A stretch of DNA of 64,000 nt from Thauera sp. GDN1 (GTDB taxonomy: Bacteria; Pseudomonadota; Gammaproteobacteria; Burkholderiales; Rhodocyclaceae). Shown in pieces: positions 52,797 to 61,590 of the stretch (positions within the stretch are counted from its first letter, which is position 1; every line of letters begins with the position of its first letter). Below the pieces are notes generated by a model, which saw only the letters and a program-made list of their open reading frames with translations, was not told the DNA's origin and searched no databases. Both the position numbers and the translations under genes were made by a program. The stretch spans positions 2,604,001 to 2,668,000 of the forward strand of contig NZ_CP097870.1 in assembly GCF_029223545.1 (NCBI RefSeq), given 5' to 3'.

Positions 52797-54176
52797 ATGA
52801 AACCCAGACTCATCGGCCTCGCGGTCGCCGCGGCGCTCGCCCTGCCCCTTGCCGCCGGCACCGTGCACGCCAAGGCCACTGCGGACGAGATCGCACGCCT
52901 CGGCAAGGATCTCAACTGCATCGGCGCCGAGAAGGCAGGCAACGCCGACGGAAGCATCCCGGAATGGAGCGGCAAGTGGCTAGGCGTGCCGCCGCACGTC
53001 GACTTCAAGGGCACGGGCAATCACCCGATCGACCCCTATGCCGGCGAGAAGCCGCTGTTCGAGATCACCGCCGCGAACATGACTCAATATGCCGATCGCC
53101 TCTCCGACGGCCAGAAGGCCCTGTTCGCCAAGTATCCCGACACCTTCCGCATGCCGGTGTACCCGACTCATCGCGACTTCCGCTACCCGGACGCCGTGTG
53201 CGAGTCGACCAAGCGCAACGCCGCGGAAGCCGAGCTGATCGACGACGGCATGGGCGTGCATGCATACACGAACGGCGTGATGTTCCCGTTCCCCAAGAAT
53301 GGCCTCGAGTTGCTCTGGAACATCACCGTCCCCTACCGCGCCTACACCGAGGAGCTGATCTCGGATAACGCCTACGTCATCGCCAACGGCAACATCAACT
53401 GGGGGCGGGTCAAATCGCGCAACATGGGACCTAGCCACAAACCGGGGATGATCGAGCCGGTCGGCGAGCGCGCGGCCTCCTGGTACCTGAACGAAACCCT
53501 GCTTCCCGAGCGCGACCGCGGCGAGGTCAACACCGGCGTCGAGTTCTACGACTACAAGAAGCAGCCGCGCCAGAGCTGGCGTTACGATCCGGGCACCCGC
53601 CGCGTCCGCCAGTCGCCGGGCTACGGTTTCGACATGTCCTTTCCCGGCACCGGGGGCTCGATCACGGTCGACGAGGTGCGGATCTGGAACGGCTCGCCCG
53701 AGCGCTACGACTGGAACATCCTCGGCAAGCGGGAGATCTACATCCCGTTCCATGCCTACCGCGTGCACTCGCCCGACATCAAGTACTCGGATCTCCTGAT
53801 GAAGGGACACGCCAAACCCGACTACATGCGCTACGAACTGCGCCGGGTTTGGGTGCTCGAGGGCAAGCTGAAGGAGGGCTTCCGCCACTTGTACGGCAAG
53901 CGGGTCATGTACATCGACGCCGACACCATGTTCCCGGTCATGGCCGACAACTACGATGCCCGCGGCGCCATGTGGCGGACCTCGATGCTCAATCACTTCT
54001 ACGCCTACGAGATGAACACCTGGCAGGCTGGCGCGGGCTTCTACCACGACCTGAACGCGGGAACCTATCTGGGTTTCAACCTGATCAACGAACAACCGAA
54101 CGCCTACCGCTTGAACGAGAACAAGATCAGCGAGCGCGATTTCGGTCCCGAAGCGGCGCGTCGTATCGGACAGTAA
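52797..54176 (+). CDS. DUF1329 family periplasmic lipid-binding-like protein
   Basis: A 459-residue protein with a clear signal peptide (MKPRLIGLAVAAALALPLAA-type core, cut after VHA). The mature part is rich in Tyr, Trp and Pro and resembles the LolB/VacJ-like DUF1329 family that pairs with DUF1302. An AAGGA ribosome site 8-10 nt before the ATG at 52797 decides against the ATG at 52773. Function is unknown; a periplasmic carrier for a hydrophobic substrate delivered by the DUF1302 protein is likely. Confidence 0.87.
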   Translation: MKPRLIGLAVAAALALPLAAGTVHAKATADEIARLGKDLNCIGAEKAGNADGSIPEWSGKWLGVPPHVDFKGTGNHPIDPYAGEKPLFEITAANMTQYADRLSDGQKALFAKYPDTFRMPVYPTHRDFRYPDAVCESTKRNAAEAELIDDGMGVHAYTNGVMFPFPKNGLELLWNITVPYRAYTEELISDNAYVIANGNINWGRVKSRNMGPSHKPGMIEPVGERAASWYLNETLLPERDRGEVNTGVEFYDYKKQPRQSWRYDPGTRRVRQSPGYGFDMSFPGTGGSITVDEVRIWNGSPERYDWNILGKREIYIPFHAYRVHSPDIKYSDLLMKGHAKPDYMRYELRRVWVLEGKLKEGFRHLYGKRVMYIDADTMFPVMADNYDARGAMWRTSMLNHFYAYEMNTWQAGAGFYHDLNAGTYLGFNLINEQPNAYRLNENKISERDFGPEAARRIGQ

Positions 54177-54191
54177 GCCTGCGCGGTTCCA

Positions 54192-54213
54192 CCCCCGGGC
54201 CATCGTCCGGGGG
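54192..54213 (+). repeat. Small hairpin after DUF1329 gene
   Basis: CCCCCGG (54192-54198) pairs with CCGGGGG (54207-54213) around an 8-nt loop, 15 bp after the stop codon, with TTTT at 54227-54230. It may be a weak first terminator or an RNA-end stabilising structure, followed by stronger ones. Confidence 0.4.
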
Positions 54214-54231
54214 CACCTTCTCTCCCTTTTG

Positions 54232-54267
54232 ACCTGTGTCCCCCAAGGGGTGCGCAGGTATTTTTTT
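54232..54267 (+). terminator. Rho-independent terminator of the DUF1302-DUF1329 operon
   Basis: ACCTGTGT and CCCC pair with GGGG and TGCGCAGGT (54232-54259) to make a stem of about 12 pairs with two wobbles and one mismatch, closed by a very tight loop. It is followed at once by a run of seven T (54261-54267). This is the best intrinsic terminator in the window. Confidence 0.75.
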
Positions 54268-54316
54268 GTCAGGCGCCGACATGCACGGTGGCCGGACACG
54301 CAGTCCGGCCCAAGAA

Positions 54317-54351
54317 AGGAAAAGGCCACCGCGATGCGGTGGCCTTTTCCT
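54317..54351. terminator. Bidirectional terminator between convergent genes
   Basis: GGAAAAGGCCACCGC (54318-54332) is the exact reverse complement of GCGGTGGCCTTTTCC (54336-54350), with one more A-T pair outside, around the 3-nt loop GAT: a 16-bp perfect stem. The arms give T-rich ends on both strands, so it can stop transcription of the minus-strand gene ending at 54370 and back up the terminator at 54267. A further hairpin, GGCCGGAC/GTCCGGCC, is at 54290-54310. Confidence 0.8.
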
Positions 54352-54369
54352 CTGGTCCGTGCGGGAGCG

Positions 54370-56367
54370 TCAGAGCAGCATGCCGACGCCCGCGCCGTGG
54401 CGGGTCGCTTCCGCCAGACGCCGGGGCACCCAGGCCGAGCCGGCCAGGAAGACGCGCGGAATGCCGGCCTCCGCCTGCAACTGGTAGTACAGGGCCGGCT
54501 GCTGGATCGCGCCGTACACCAGCACCACGGTGTCGAAGCCCTGCTCGTGGTAGGTCCGGTCGCCCCAGGACGACACGAACTCGAGCCCGTCCGGCCGCAC
54601 CGCCTTCAGCACCCGGTTCGGATGGACCACCACCCCGCACTGCTCCATGCGCTTGAGCACCATGCCGATGGAGTAGCGCGCGACCTCGGTGGCGAGGTGG
54701 ACCGACTTGTGGAACACCTCGACCTGCCTGCCTTGCGCGGCGAGATACTCGGCGACGCAGGGGGTCTGGTAGTAGTCCTCCTGGGACACGACCGCCACGC
54801 GCTTTCCGGTCTCGACCTTGCCAAGCAGCACATCCCAGCCCTGAACGACATGCGGCAGATCGATGCCGTCCACCTCGTCGGGCCGCCGCGGCAAGGCGCC
54901 GGTGGCCACGACCACTGCATCGGGACCGAGCGCCTCGATCATCGCCACATCGGCGCGGGTCTGCAGGCGCACCTCGACCCCAAGACGCTCGAGGGCGTTC
55001 TCCTCGAAATAGACCTGGTCCTCGAACGAGTCGCGCCCGGGGGCACGCGCGGCGATCAGCAACTGGCCGCCGAGGCGCTTGCCCTGTTCGAGAAGGGTCA
55101 CCTTGTGGCCGCGCATGGCGGCGATCCTGGCGGCCTCGCAACCCGCCGCCCCGCCGCCGACCACCACCACATGCCCCGGCTGCGCCGCGGGGCGGAAGTG
55201 ATCCCGCCAGTGCAGCTCGTTGCCGATCTCGGGGTTGATCGAACAGGTCGGTGCGTAGGGAATCGTCAGCGGTTCCGACGCCTCGTCGATGCAGCGCGTG
55301 CATGCGATGCAGCGGCGGATCTCGCTCAGGCGTCCTTCACGCGCCTTGTTGGCGAACTCGGGATCGGCGATGCCGGCCCTGACCATCCCCACCAGGTCGC
55401 AGAACCCGCCCTTCAGCAGCTCTTCGGCAAGTACCGGGTCGTTGATGCGACCGGTGAACAGGACGGCGATCTTGCGATCGAGCTCGGACATGTCGGAACG
55501 CGCAGCCTTGCCGAACTCGCGGTATTCGGCATGGGGATGGTAGGACGAGGGCACGTAGGACGGCGCCCCCCAGCAATGCCCCACGTCGAGGTCGACGAAA
55601 TCGAGCAGGCCGGTCTCCGCGATGTAATAGAGCATCTCGCGCAGTTCGAGGTTGTCGTAACCACCATCACGCGACTCCTGCCCGTTGATCCGGATACCGA
55701 CGGCAAGCCTGTCCCCCACTCGGGCGCGTACGCGGCGCAAGGCCTCGATCACGAAACGGACGCGCTCCCTCGGCCCCCCGCCCCACCGGTCGGTGCGGCG
55801 GTTCGTCACCGGAGACAGGAAGCTGTAGCCCACCGTCTCGTGCGCGCAGTGGATCTCCACCCCGTCCGCCCCGCTCTTCATCGCCGCCTCGGCAGCGTCG
55901 GCGTAGCCCTCGATCAGGAACTCGATCTCCTTATCGCCGAGCACGTGGGGGGTGTAGTCCTGCGCGCCGACGACCGGCACCGGCGACGGTGCCCACAGGG
56001 CGTTCAGATGCGTCAACTGGACCACCACGACCGAACCGCTGGCGTGGATTTCGTCCACGAAGCGCGTCCAGCCCTCGATGAACTCGGGATTCTGATAGGC
56101 CGCAAAGCGGCAGCCGAAGCCGCCGCGCAAGGACACCTCGTCCGGCGCGCCTTCGGGAAAGGGCAGATTCAGCAGCCACGTCTCGCTGCCGATCCAGCCC
56201 GTGCCCCCCTTGGCCTTCGCGCCGTGGTGGGCGATGAAGTGCTCGTCGATCAGCCCTGGGGCGCGCGACGAGTTGATCGTGTTCGTCGTTTCACAAATTC
56301 GATTGGGCACCCGCATCGGACCGATCTGCAGCGGCGAGAACAGGTGCTCGAACTTCACATTGCTCAT
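54370..56367 (-). CDS. Enoate/2,4-dienoyl-CoA reductase-like flavoprotein with [4Fe-4S] and FAD/NAD(P) domains
   Basis: A 665-residue two-part flavoprotein. Residues ~1-360 are an OYE-type TIM barrel with the active-site pair in HCAHETVGY. The cluster motif CIACTRCIDE...TCSINP follows, then Rossmann-like FAD and NAD(P) domains (VVVGGGAAGCEAARIAAMRGHKVTLLEQ). The layout is that of 2,4-dienoyl-CoA reductase, trimethylamine dehydrogenase and the bile-acid enzymes BaiCD/BaiH. It probably reduces a conjugated double bond. The ATG at 56367 is the family start. It is 65 bp from the Ddn-like gene on the same strand. Confidence 0.87.
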   Translation of the reverse strand: MSNVKFEHLFSPLQIGPMRVPNRICETTNTINSSRAPGLIDEHFIAHHGAKAKGGTGWIGSETWLLNLPFPEGAPDEVSLRGGFGCRFAAYQNPEFIEGWTRFVDEIHASGSVVVVQLTHLNALWAPSPVPVVGAQDYTPHVLGDKEIEFLIEGYADAAEAAMKSGADGVEIHCAHETVGYSFLSPVTNRRTDRWGGGPRERVRFVIEALRRVRARVGDRLAVGIRINGQESRDGGYDNLELREMLYYIAETGLLDFVDLDVGHCWGAPSYVPSSYHPHAEYREFGKAARSDMSELDRKIAVLFTGRINDPVLAEELLKGGFCDLVGMVRAGIADPEFANKAREGRLSEIRRCIACTRCIDEASEPLTIPYAPTCSINPEIGNELHWRDHFRPAAQPGHVVVVGGGAAGCEAARIAAMRGHKVTLLEQGKRLGGQLLIAARAPGRDSFEDQVYFEENALERLGVEVRLQTRADVAMIEALGPDAVVVATGALPRRPDEVDGIDLPHVVQGWDVLLGKVETGKRVAVVSQEDYYQTPCVAEYLAAQGRQVEVFHKSVHLATEVARYSIGMVLKRMEQCGVVVHPNRVLKAVRPDGLEFVSSWGDRTYHEQGFDTVVLVYGAIQQPALYYQLQAEAGIPRVFLAGSAWVPRRLAEATRHGAGVGMLL

Positions 56368-56432
56368 GGATGTCTCCTTCGGTTTCCCCGGCACGGAAGG
56401 CGAGGCCATCCATGCCCGCCTTACGAGCGGCC

Positions 56433-56951
56433 TCAGGCCTCACCGGTCGGAACGAGCACCACGATCCCGAACGGACGATCGGTCTGCGACTGGAAATAGC
56501 CCCAGGTCGGGAACAGCGCCACGAGACGCGGCCAAAGCGCCTTGCGTTCCTCTTCGCTCGCCTGGTGGGCGACCGCCTTCATCCGTTTGCGATCGCACTG
56601 AACCCAGCACTGCGGATCGGCGGTCACGTTGAGGAACCAGGCCGGATGCTGGTCGTAACCCGCAAGCGAGGCCACCACCACCATGTTCTCTCCATCCTGG
56701 AGAAAGACCAGGGGCGTGGTCCGCTTCTCTCCGGATTTGCGACCGACCACGGTGAGCAGCAGCGTGGGCAGGCCGGACGGTGACCCCTTGCCGGTCGACC
56801 AGCCGTCCGGATTGGCGAGATAGCGCTCGACGTCGGCCTTCGCATCGCCGCGGATGCGTTCGAGCGAGGCCGTCGCAGCCTTGAGCCCTTCCCAGTCGGC
56901 ATCGGACATGTAGTCCGGCTTCACCATCTTTTCCCGATCGTTTGTTGACAT
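56433..56951 (-). CDS. Deazaflavin (F420)-dependent oxidoreductase, Ddn/nitroreductase-like family
   Basis: A 172-residue split-barrel protein. The family pattern is clear: LLLTVVGRKSGEKRTTPLVFLQDGENMVVVASLAGYDQHPAWFLNVTADPQCWVQ, as in mycobacterial Ddn and its relatives, which bind F420 and reduce quinones, enones or nitro compounds. No signal peptide is present. It is among the strongest pointers to real F420 use in this organism, since the family rarely uses FMN. The preceding region contains the gap to the araC gene. Confidence 0.85.
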   Translation of the reverse strand: MSTNDREKMVKPDYMSDADWEGLKAATASLERIRGDAKADVERYLANPDGWSTGKGSPSGLPTLLLTVVGRKSGEKRTTPLVFLQDGENMVVVASLAGYDQHPAWFLNVTADPQCWVQCDRKRMKAVAHQASEEERKALWPRLVALFPTWGYFQSQTDRPFGIVVLVPTGEA

Positions 56952-57110
56952 GATTCGACGCGCTCCAGCCAGTTTGAAGAAATGAGCCCAGCGCCCAGTC
57001 TAGTGAAGCGAGCGCTTGCACTCGCGGGGCCGGAATTTCGGATGCGGCCTTTGCGATGCCAATTCGGGACACCCTGCAAGGCGGCACGAGATGCGAAACC
57101 AGGCGGCGGA

Positions 57111-58115
57111 TCAGCCTTCGAGACCGCGCATGTCCGACAGCGTCCTGCCCGTCCAGCCCTTGAAAGCCCTTCTGAAATTGCTGACGCTGCTATAGCCGAG
57201 CAGAAAGCCGATCTCCTTCGGTGTCAGCGTCGTATGTTTCAGATACTGGACGGCAAGATCCTGCCGGGTCTGGTCGAGGATCTGCTGGTAGCTCATGTCT
57301 TCCTCGACCAGGCGGCGGCGCAGCGTGCGTGCTCCCATCTTCAACTGCCGGGCCATCTCGTCGAGGGTCGGGAAATTGCCGGGATTGTTCATGAGGTAAT
57401 TGCGGATGGATTCCGCCAGTACCGTCTTGTCCCGATTCTTGGCCGCAAGCAGTTCGCAATTGCGTGCGCACAGCTTGAACACCTCCTCGTTGGCGAGGCT
57501 GATCGGGTCCTGAAGCCGGTTGATGTCGAAAACCACCACGTTTCTCGGCTGATTGAAGTAGATGGGGCAGTTGAAGCGCCGGATGTAGCGCGAGATGTCC
57601 GCAGGCTGCGGATAGGTCAGGTGGAGCTCCAGCACGGGAAAGGCGCGATTCGTCAGCGACGAGGCAAGCTCGATGGTCTGGCTGACGAACTCCTCGATCC
57701 CGAAGCGGAGTACATCGGTCAGGCGGTGAACGTCCTGTATCTCGGAGAACCACCGCCCGTTGGCGATGTAGTTCCGCGAGGCGAAAACATGCTGCTCATT
57801 CAAATCCCGATAGCGGTCATAAAGTTCGCGCGACGCCTTCAGGGTTGGCGCACTGAGCGCGGCATAGCCGAGGATGCCCAGATCGCTGATCTTGAACTCC
57901 TGCCCGAGACTGATGCCCAGGTTCGGATCACCGGTGAGCGACAGCATGTTGAGGATGATCTGGCGATACTGGGGCGGCTTCGGGCGACCGTGGGGGTCGT
58001 CCAGGCGATCGATCCTCAGCCCCGTGCCCTCGAGCACCTGCTCGGCAGTGAACCCCCGGTGCTGCATGCGCTCAAGATAGAAATCGATCTTGCTCTTGGG
58101 CTTCAGGTCTCTCAT
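57111..58115 (-). CDS. AraC-family transcriptional regulator with N-terminal arabinose-binding-like (PF12625-type) domain
   Basis: A 334-residue regulator. Residues ~1-210 form the ligand-binding domain of the OruR/VirS type; residues ~235-330 hold two helix-turn-helix units (LDEMARQLKMGARTLRRRLVEEDMSYQQILDQTR and TPKEIGFLLGYSSVSNFRRAFKGWTG). The ATG at 58115 has AGGAGG 8-10 nt upstream; starts further upstream would run through the promoter. Its own promoter carries the shared element, so autoregulation is likely. It is the only clear DNA-binding regulator in the window and so the prime candidate for the shared element. Confidence 0.9.
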   Translation of the reverse strand: MRDLKPKSKIDFYLERMQHRGFTAEQVLEGTGLRIDRLDDPHGRPKPPQYRQIILNMLSLTGDPNLGISLGQEFKISDLGILGYAALSAPTLKASRELYDRYRDLNEQHVFASRNYIANGRWFSEIQDVHRLTDVLRFGIEEFVSQTIELASSLTNRAFPVLELHLTYPQPADISRYIRRFNCPIYFNQPRNVVVFDINRLQDPISLANEEVFKLCARNCELLAAKNRDKTVLAESIRNYLMNNPGNFPTLDEMARQLKMGARTLRRRLVEEDMSYQQILDQTRQDLAVQYLKHTTLTPKEIGFLLGYSSVSNFRRAFKGWTGRTLSDMRGLEG

Positions 58116-58176
58116 GTTTCCCCTCCTGCGGACGATTGCAGGACCATCGCCCAACCATCCGCGTCGACATGGCCGC

Positions 58177-58221
58177 ATTTGATCAAGCTCGGGCAGACGC
58201 CGCATCACCCGATCGAGTTAA
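58177..58221 (-). promoter_or_regulatory. Shared promoter element of the araC-type gene
   Basis: On the minus strand: TTAA (58221-58218), CTCGATCG (58217-58210), GGTGATGC (58209-58202), 19 nt, then TCAAAT (58182-58177) as -10. A transcript would start near 58170 and leave a ~55-nt leader with a good ribosome site. The element is perfect in the GGTGATGC half. Confidence 0.6.
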
Positions 58222-58308
58222 ATTCCCCTGCGGCCAATCGGGATTCATTTACGGACCCGTTCCAGCGCCGAGCTGGGGATCGCGGACCGCCCCGCCGCGC
58301 ACCCGCTG

Positions 58309-58353
58309 TTAATGCATAGAGGTGATGCGGCCGATCGCCGGCGTGTGCGAGAG
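58309..58353 (+). promoter_or_regulatory. Shared promoter element of xdhC
   Basis: TTAA (58309-58312), TGCATAGA (58313-58320), GGTGATGC (58321-58328), 19 nt, then CGAGAG (58348-58353) in the -10 position, or GAGAGT one base later. The -10 is weak. The site is divergent to, and 87 bp from, the araC gene's own copy. Confidence 0.5.
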
Positions 58354-58381
58354 TGGTGCTCCACACGCGGGGTGAACGAAA

Positions 58382-59578
58382 ATGAACGAGCGCCAGCTGA
58401 TCACGAACGCCTTTGACGATGCACGCGCCCAAGGCGAGGCTGTGGCGCTCGCCAGCGTGGTCGCAGTCCGCGGCTCGGCCTACCGGCGCCCTGGCGCACG
58501 CATGCTCGTCACCGAGACCGGCCGGCGGACGGGGCAGGTGAGCGGCGGCTGCCTCGAACGCGACGTGATCCGGCAGGCAAGCACCGTCATGACGCACGGC
58601 GTCCCCGCCCTCAGGCTTTACGACTCGCTGGATGAGGACCTTGCCGAAGGTTTCGCGCTCGGCTGCAACGGTGCGGTGCTCGTCCTGATCGAGCCCGCCA
58701 GCGAAAACGTCGAGCACCTGATGCGTGTCCAGCAAGCCTGCCTCACCCACCGCCGCCGGGGAGCGATCGCCACCGTGTATGCGTGCCAGGATGGGGCGAG
58801 CGCACAACTCGGCGCACGCGTGTCGATGATCGAGGGCGAGACGCCCAGAACTTCGGGGATCGCCTCGGAATGGCTGGCCACCGCGCTCGCTCGCGCCGCT
58901 GCTCAAGCACTCGAGCGGGGCTGCGGCGGAGACTGGTCAGAGCAGACCGCGCACGGAAGCATCTCCGCCTTCATCGAGATCTTCACTCCGCCGCTCCAGG
59001 TCGTGATATTCGGGGCTGGCCACGACGTGGTGCCGCTGGTCTCCTTCGGCAACGCACTCGGCTGGCGCATGCAGGTGGTTGCTGCAACCGGCGGGTTCGG
59101 CGTGCGCGAGCGTTTCATGGCGGCGGATGCCGTCCATATCGGCTCGGCACGCGACGCGGTGGCCACCCTGCAACCCGACGGCGACAGCGTCGTCCTGTTG
59201 ATGTCGCACAACTTCCCGCGCGACGTCGAGGCGTTCTGCGCACTGGCGCAGGTTCGGCCGCGCCTCATCGGACTGCTCGGGCCACACCACCGTGCACAGC
59301 GCCTGATCGAGGAAGCAGCGGCACGGGGAACACGCATCGACGATGCGCTGCGGGACAGCATCTTCGGCCCGGTCGGGCTGGACATCGGCGCCGAGACCCC
59401 CGCCGAGGTCGCACTCGCCATCAGCGCCGAAATCCAGGCCTTGATGCAGGGCCGTCATGGCGGGCATGCCCGCCTGCGCAATGGACCGCTGCACGCCGAC
59501 GTCCTCACCGCAGGGGCGGACGCCAATGCGCTCGAAGGCCAGCCCGGCCTGCGCCTCTGCAGCCTCGAGCCGGTCTGA
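58382..59578 (+). CDS. xdhC: XdhC-family molybdenum cofactor insertion/sulfuration protein
   Basis: A 398-residue XdhC-type protein that binds the molybdenum cofactor, helps its sulfuration and inserts it into xanthine-dehydrogenase-like enzymes. The N-terminal domain has VAVRGSAYRRPGARMLVTETG and GQVSGGCLERDV; the C-terminal Rossmann domain has VIFGAGHDVVPLVSFGNALGW. It is 22 kb from the molybdenum hydroxylase genes but shares their promoter element, which supports a joint role. Confidence 0.9.
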   Translation: MNERQLITNAFDDARAQGEAVALASVVAVRGSAYRRPGARMLVTETGRRTGQVSGGCLERDVIRQASTVMTHGVPALRLYDSLDEDLAEGFALGCNGAVLVLIEPASENVEHLMRVQQACLTHRRRGAIATVYACQDGASAQLGARVSMIEGETPRTSGIASEWLATALARAAAQALERGCGGDWSEQTAHGSISAFIEIFTPPLQVVIFGAGHDVVPLVSFGNALGWRMQVVAATGGFGVRERFMAADAVHIGSARDAVATLQPDGDSVVLLMSHNFPRDVEAFCALAQVRPRLIGLLGPHHRAQRLIEEAAARGTRIDDALRDSIFGPVGLDIGAETPAEVALAISAEIQALMQGRHGGHARLRNGPLHADVLTAGADANALEGQPGLRLCSLEPV

Positions 59579-59597
59579 CCGGCCCGGGCTCGCATGA

Positions 59598-60470
59598 TCA
59601 ATCCATCCGGGCGATCACCTCGTCGCCAAAGCGACGAATGGCATCGAGCTGGGCGAGCTTGTCGTCGGGACCGCAGCTCATGTCCCACGGGACCAGTCCG
59701 GCGTGCGTCAGGCCAAGGTCGCGCAGGCGGCGGAAATCGTCCAGCGTCCTCGCACTGAAATCGATACCGTGGATCTCGTAGTCGGCGCGGTCGAGCGTCC
59801 CATACTCGGCACGGAAGCCATTGAGCTGCGAAACCAGCGATCTCAGGGTCTCCAGGTCGGTATTCGCCGAGGCCCAGCCGTCACCGAGGCGCGCGGCGCG
59901 ACGCAGGGCCGGCTTGCTGTGCCCGCCGACCAGGATCGGCACCGGGTGCTCTGGTACCGGGCGCATGCGCAGCGGACCGAAATCGAAGTGCCTGCCGTGA
60001 TACTCGAAGAACTCGCCGCTCATGGCCGCACGCAGGATCTCGAGGCACTCGTCCATGATCTCGCCACGCTTGTCGAAGTTGACCCCGTTGTAGACGAAGT
60101 CCTCCTTCCACGGGCTGAGACCCGCGCCCAGGCTGATCCGCCCACCCGACATCACCGCAAGCGAGGTGAGCGACTTGGCCAGGATGAGAGGCTGACGGAC
60201 CGGAACCTTGAGCACCCCGGGATAGAAGCGCAGGCGCGTGGTGACCGCCGCCATGGAGGCCATCGCCACGAATGGCTCGATGAACTCCGACTGCTCCAGG
60301 TAGCCACGGATCGCATCCGTGTCCGCATACGGGTAGTCGGATTCGGTTGCCTGGGGGTAGAACAGGCTGTCGGGCATGGACAGGCTGTCCCATCCCGCCT
60401 TTTCGGCCGCGCGGGCAATATCCATGTAGTGGCGATAGCTGGCGAAGCCGAGCTGCAGGACGAATTTCAT
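59598..60470 (-). CDS. LLM-class flavin/F420-dependent oxidoreductase
   Basis: A 290-residue luciferase-like protein with MKFVLQLGF, SGGRISLGAGLSPWKEDFVYNGVNFDKRGEIMDECLEILRAAMSGEFFEYHG and PILVGGHSKPALRRAARLGDGWASA. It belongs to the same predicted F420-using group as the protein at 33606-34529 but is only distantly similar. It is convergent with xdhC (19 bp apart). The reaction is unknown. Confidence 0.8.
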   Translation of the reverse strand: MKFVLQLGFASYRHYMDIARAAEKAGWDSLSMPDSLFYPQATESDYPYADTDAIRGYLEQSEFIEPFVAMASMAAVTTRLRFYPGVLKVPVRQPLILAKSLTSLAVMSGGRISLGAGLSPWKEDFVYNGVNFDKRGEIMDECLEILRAAMSGEFFEYHGRHFDFGPLRMRPVPEHPVPILVGGHSKPALRRAARLGDGWASANTDLETLRSLVSQLNGFRAEYGTLDRADYEIHGIDFSARTLDDFRRLRDLGLTHAGLVPWDMSCGPDDKLAQLDAIRRFGDEVIARMD

Positions 60471-60644
60471 CGGAATGCTCCAGTGGTGATGGCGGTGCGG
60501 CTTCGGCGCGGCATCTTCAATGCACGCGCCGCCCGTCGTTCAGCGTCGATCCGATTTCCATGCAGAAGCCGGAAAAGGTCGTGTCGGAGGTGCCGCCCCC
60601 CGTTGCCCGGACGATTCTGCGCAGTCCGCGGCCCGCGGGCATCA

Positions 60645-61538
60645 TCAATAGGGATTAAGCATGAGGCTGGCGCTGAAAAAGGCCTTCAGCTCGGCTGCAA
60701 CCCGTTCGGGCCGGTCATGCTGGACGTTGTGCCCGCTACCTGACACCTCGACCACGCTTACCCGCTCGAAGCAGGCGAGCCGTCGGAGATACTCCGGGTC
60801 GCTCGTTCCGAACTGCGCGCGCACCTCGCCTTCGTCGGCCACCAACAACAGCACCGGCGAACGCAGCTTGCGCCAGGCCGAATACCAGTCTTCCAGGTGG
60901 TAGACGCAGGGCGCCGGGAGGCGATGCCAGGGGTCGCAAGCCATCGCCACCCTGCCATCTTCAAGCGCTACGGTAAGGTGACGCGCCAGAAAGTGCGCTC
61001 GGGCCTGATCGAGCCGGGGATTCGTCTTGCGCAACCGGGCTGCGAAGGCCTCGACATCCGGGTAAGACCGGGCCGCGGGGACCTCTGCACCGGCCATCAG
61101 CCAGGCGCGCAACTGGTCGCTCGCGCCGATATCGGACGCAGGCGTGCGCCCGAGGAAGTCCATCAGCGCGAGACGCTCGACGCGCTCGGGGCGGGCCGCC
61201 GCGTAATTGCAGGCGATGTTCGCACCCATGCTGTGCCCGGCAAGCATCACGGGGCGGTGCGGCGCATAGTGCGACAGCAGGACATCGAGGTCGGCGTAGT
61301 GATCGACGAAGGCATAGGGGCGCCCCAGCCAGGTGCTCTGCCCATAGCCGCGAAGATCGGGCGCGATGATGTGAAAGGTGCTCGCGAGCCTGTCGGCGAC
61401 GAACTGGAAGGTGATCGAGCAATCCATCCAGCCGTGCAGCATGAAGAGCACCGGCGCATCGGGCACCCCCCAGTGGCGGACATTGAGGCTCATCGCCCCC
61501 AGGGCCAGACGCTCGCAAGTCGAGGAAACGTGTGTCAT
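60645..61538 (-). CDS. Alpha/beta hydrolase
   Basis: A 297-residue alpha/beta hydrolase. The nucleophile S103 is in LAGHSMGANIA, the oxyanion region is MLHGWMDC, and the histidine is in SGSGHNVQHDRP. It could be an esterase or a meta-cleavage-product-like C-C hydrolase. Start at 61538 is by homology; if the minus-strand promoter with TAGGAT at 61554-61559 is used, the leader is only ~10 nt, and the ATG at 61493 becomes a rival. It is divergent to coxG. Confidence 0.78.
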   Translation of the reverse strand: MTHVSSTCERLALGAMSLNVRHWGVPDAPVLFMLHGWMDCSITFQFVADRLASTFHIIAPDLRGYGQSTWLGRPYAFVDHYADLDVLLSHYAPHRPVMLAGHSMGANIACNYAAARPERVERLALMDFLGRTPASDIGASDQLRAWLMAGAEVPAARSYPDVEAFAARLRKTNPRLDQARAHFLARHLTVALEDGRVAMACDPWHRLPAPCVYHLEDWYSAWRKLRSPVLLLVADEGEVRAQFGTSDPEYLRRLACFERVSVVEVSGSGHNVQHDRPERVAAELKAFFSASLMLNPY

Positions 61539-61553
61539 GCCGCGAATCCTAGC

Positions 61554-61590
61554 GGCGCCCGACCGGCGCTCCTTCATCCAAGTGGGTGAT
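61554..61590 (-). promoter_or_regulatory. Reverse-strand version of the shared element for the hydrolase gene
   Basis: On the minus strand: ATCA, CCCACTTG and GATGAAGG (61590-61571), then 19 nt, then TAGGAT (61559-61554), a good -10. It is the complementary face of the coxG element, whose box is an imperfect inverted repeat. One bound regulator could thus fire both promoters. Confidence 0.45.

Noticed and set aside
57004..57025. AAGCG-AG-CGCTT inverted repeat upstream of the Ddn-like gene as an operator
   Set aside because: Only 5-bp arms, a single occurrence and no second copy; too weak to claim in GC-rich DNA.
58116..58208. Longer start of the AraC-type regulator at 58208
   Set aside because: The extra 31 residues would be encoded across the promoter element and -10. 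The ATG at 58115 has a strong AGGAGG site and matches the family start.
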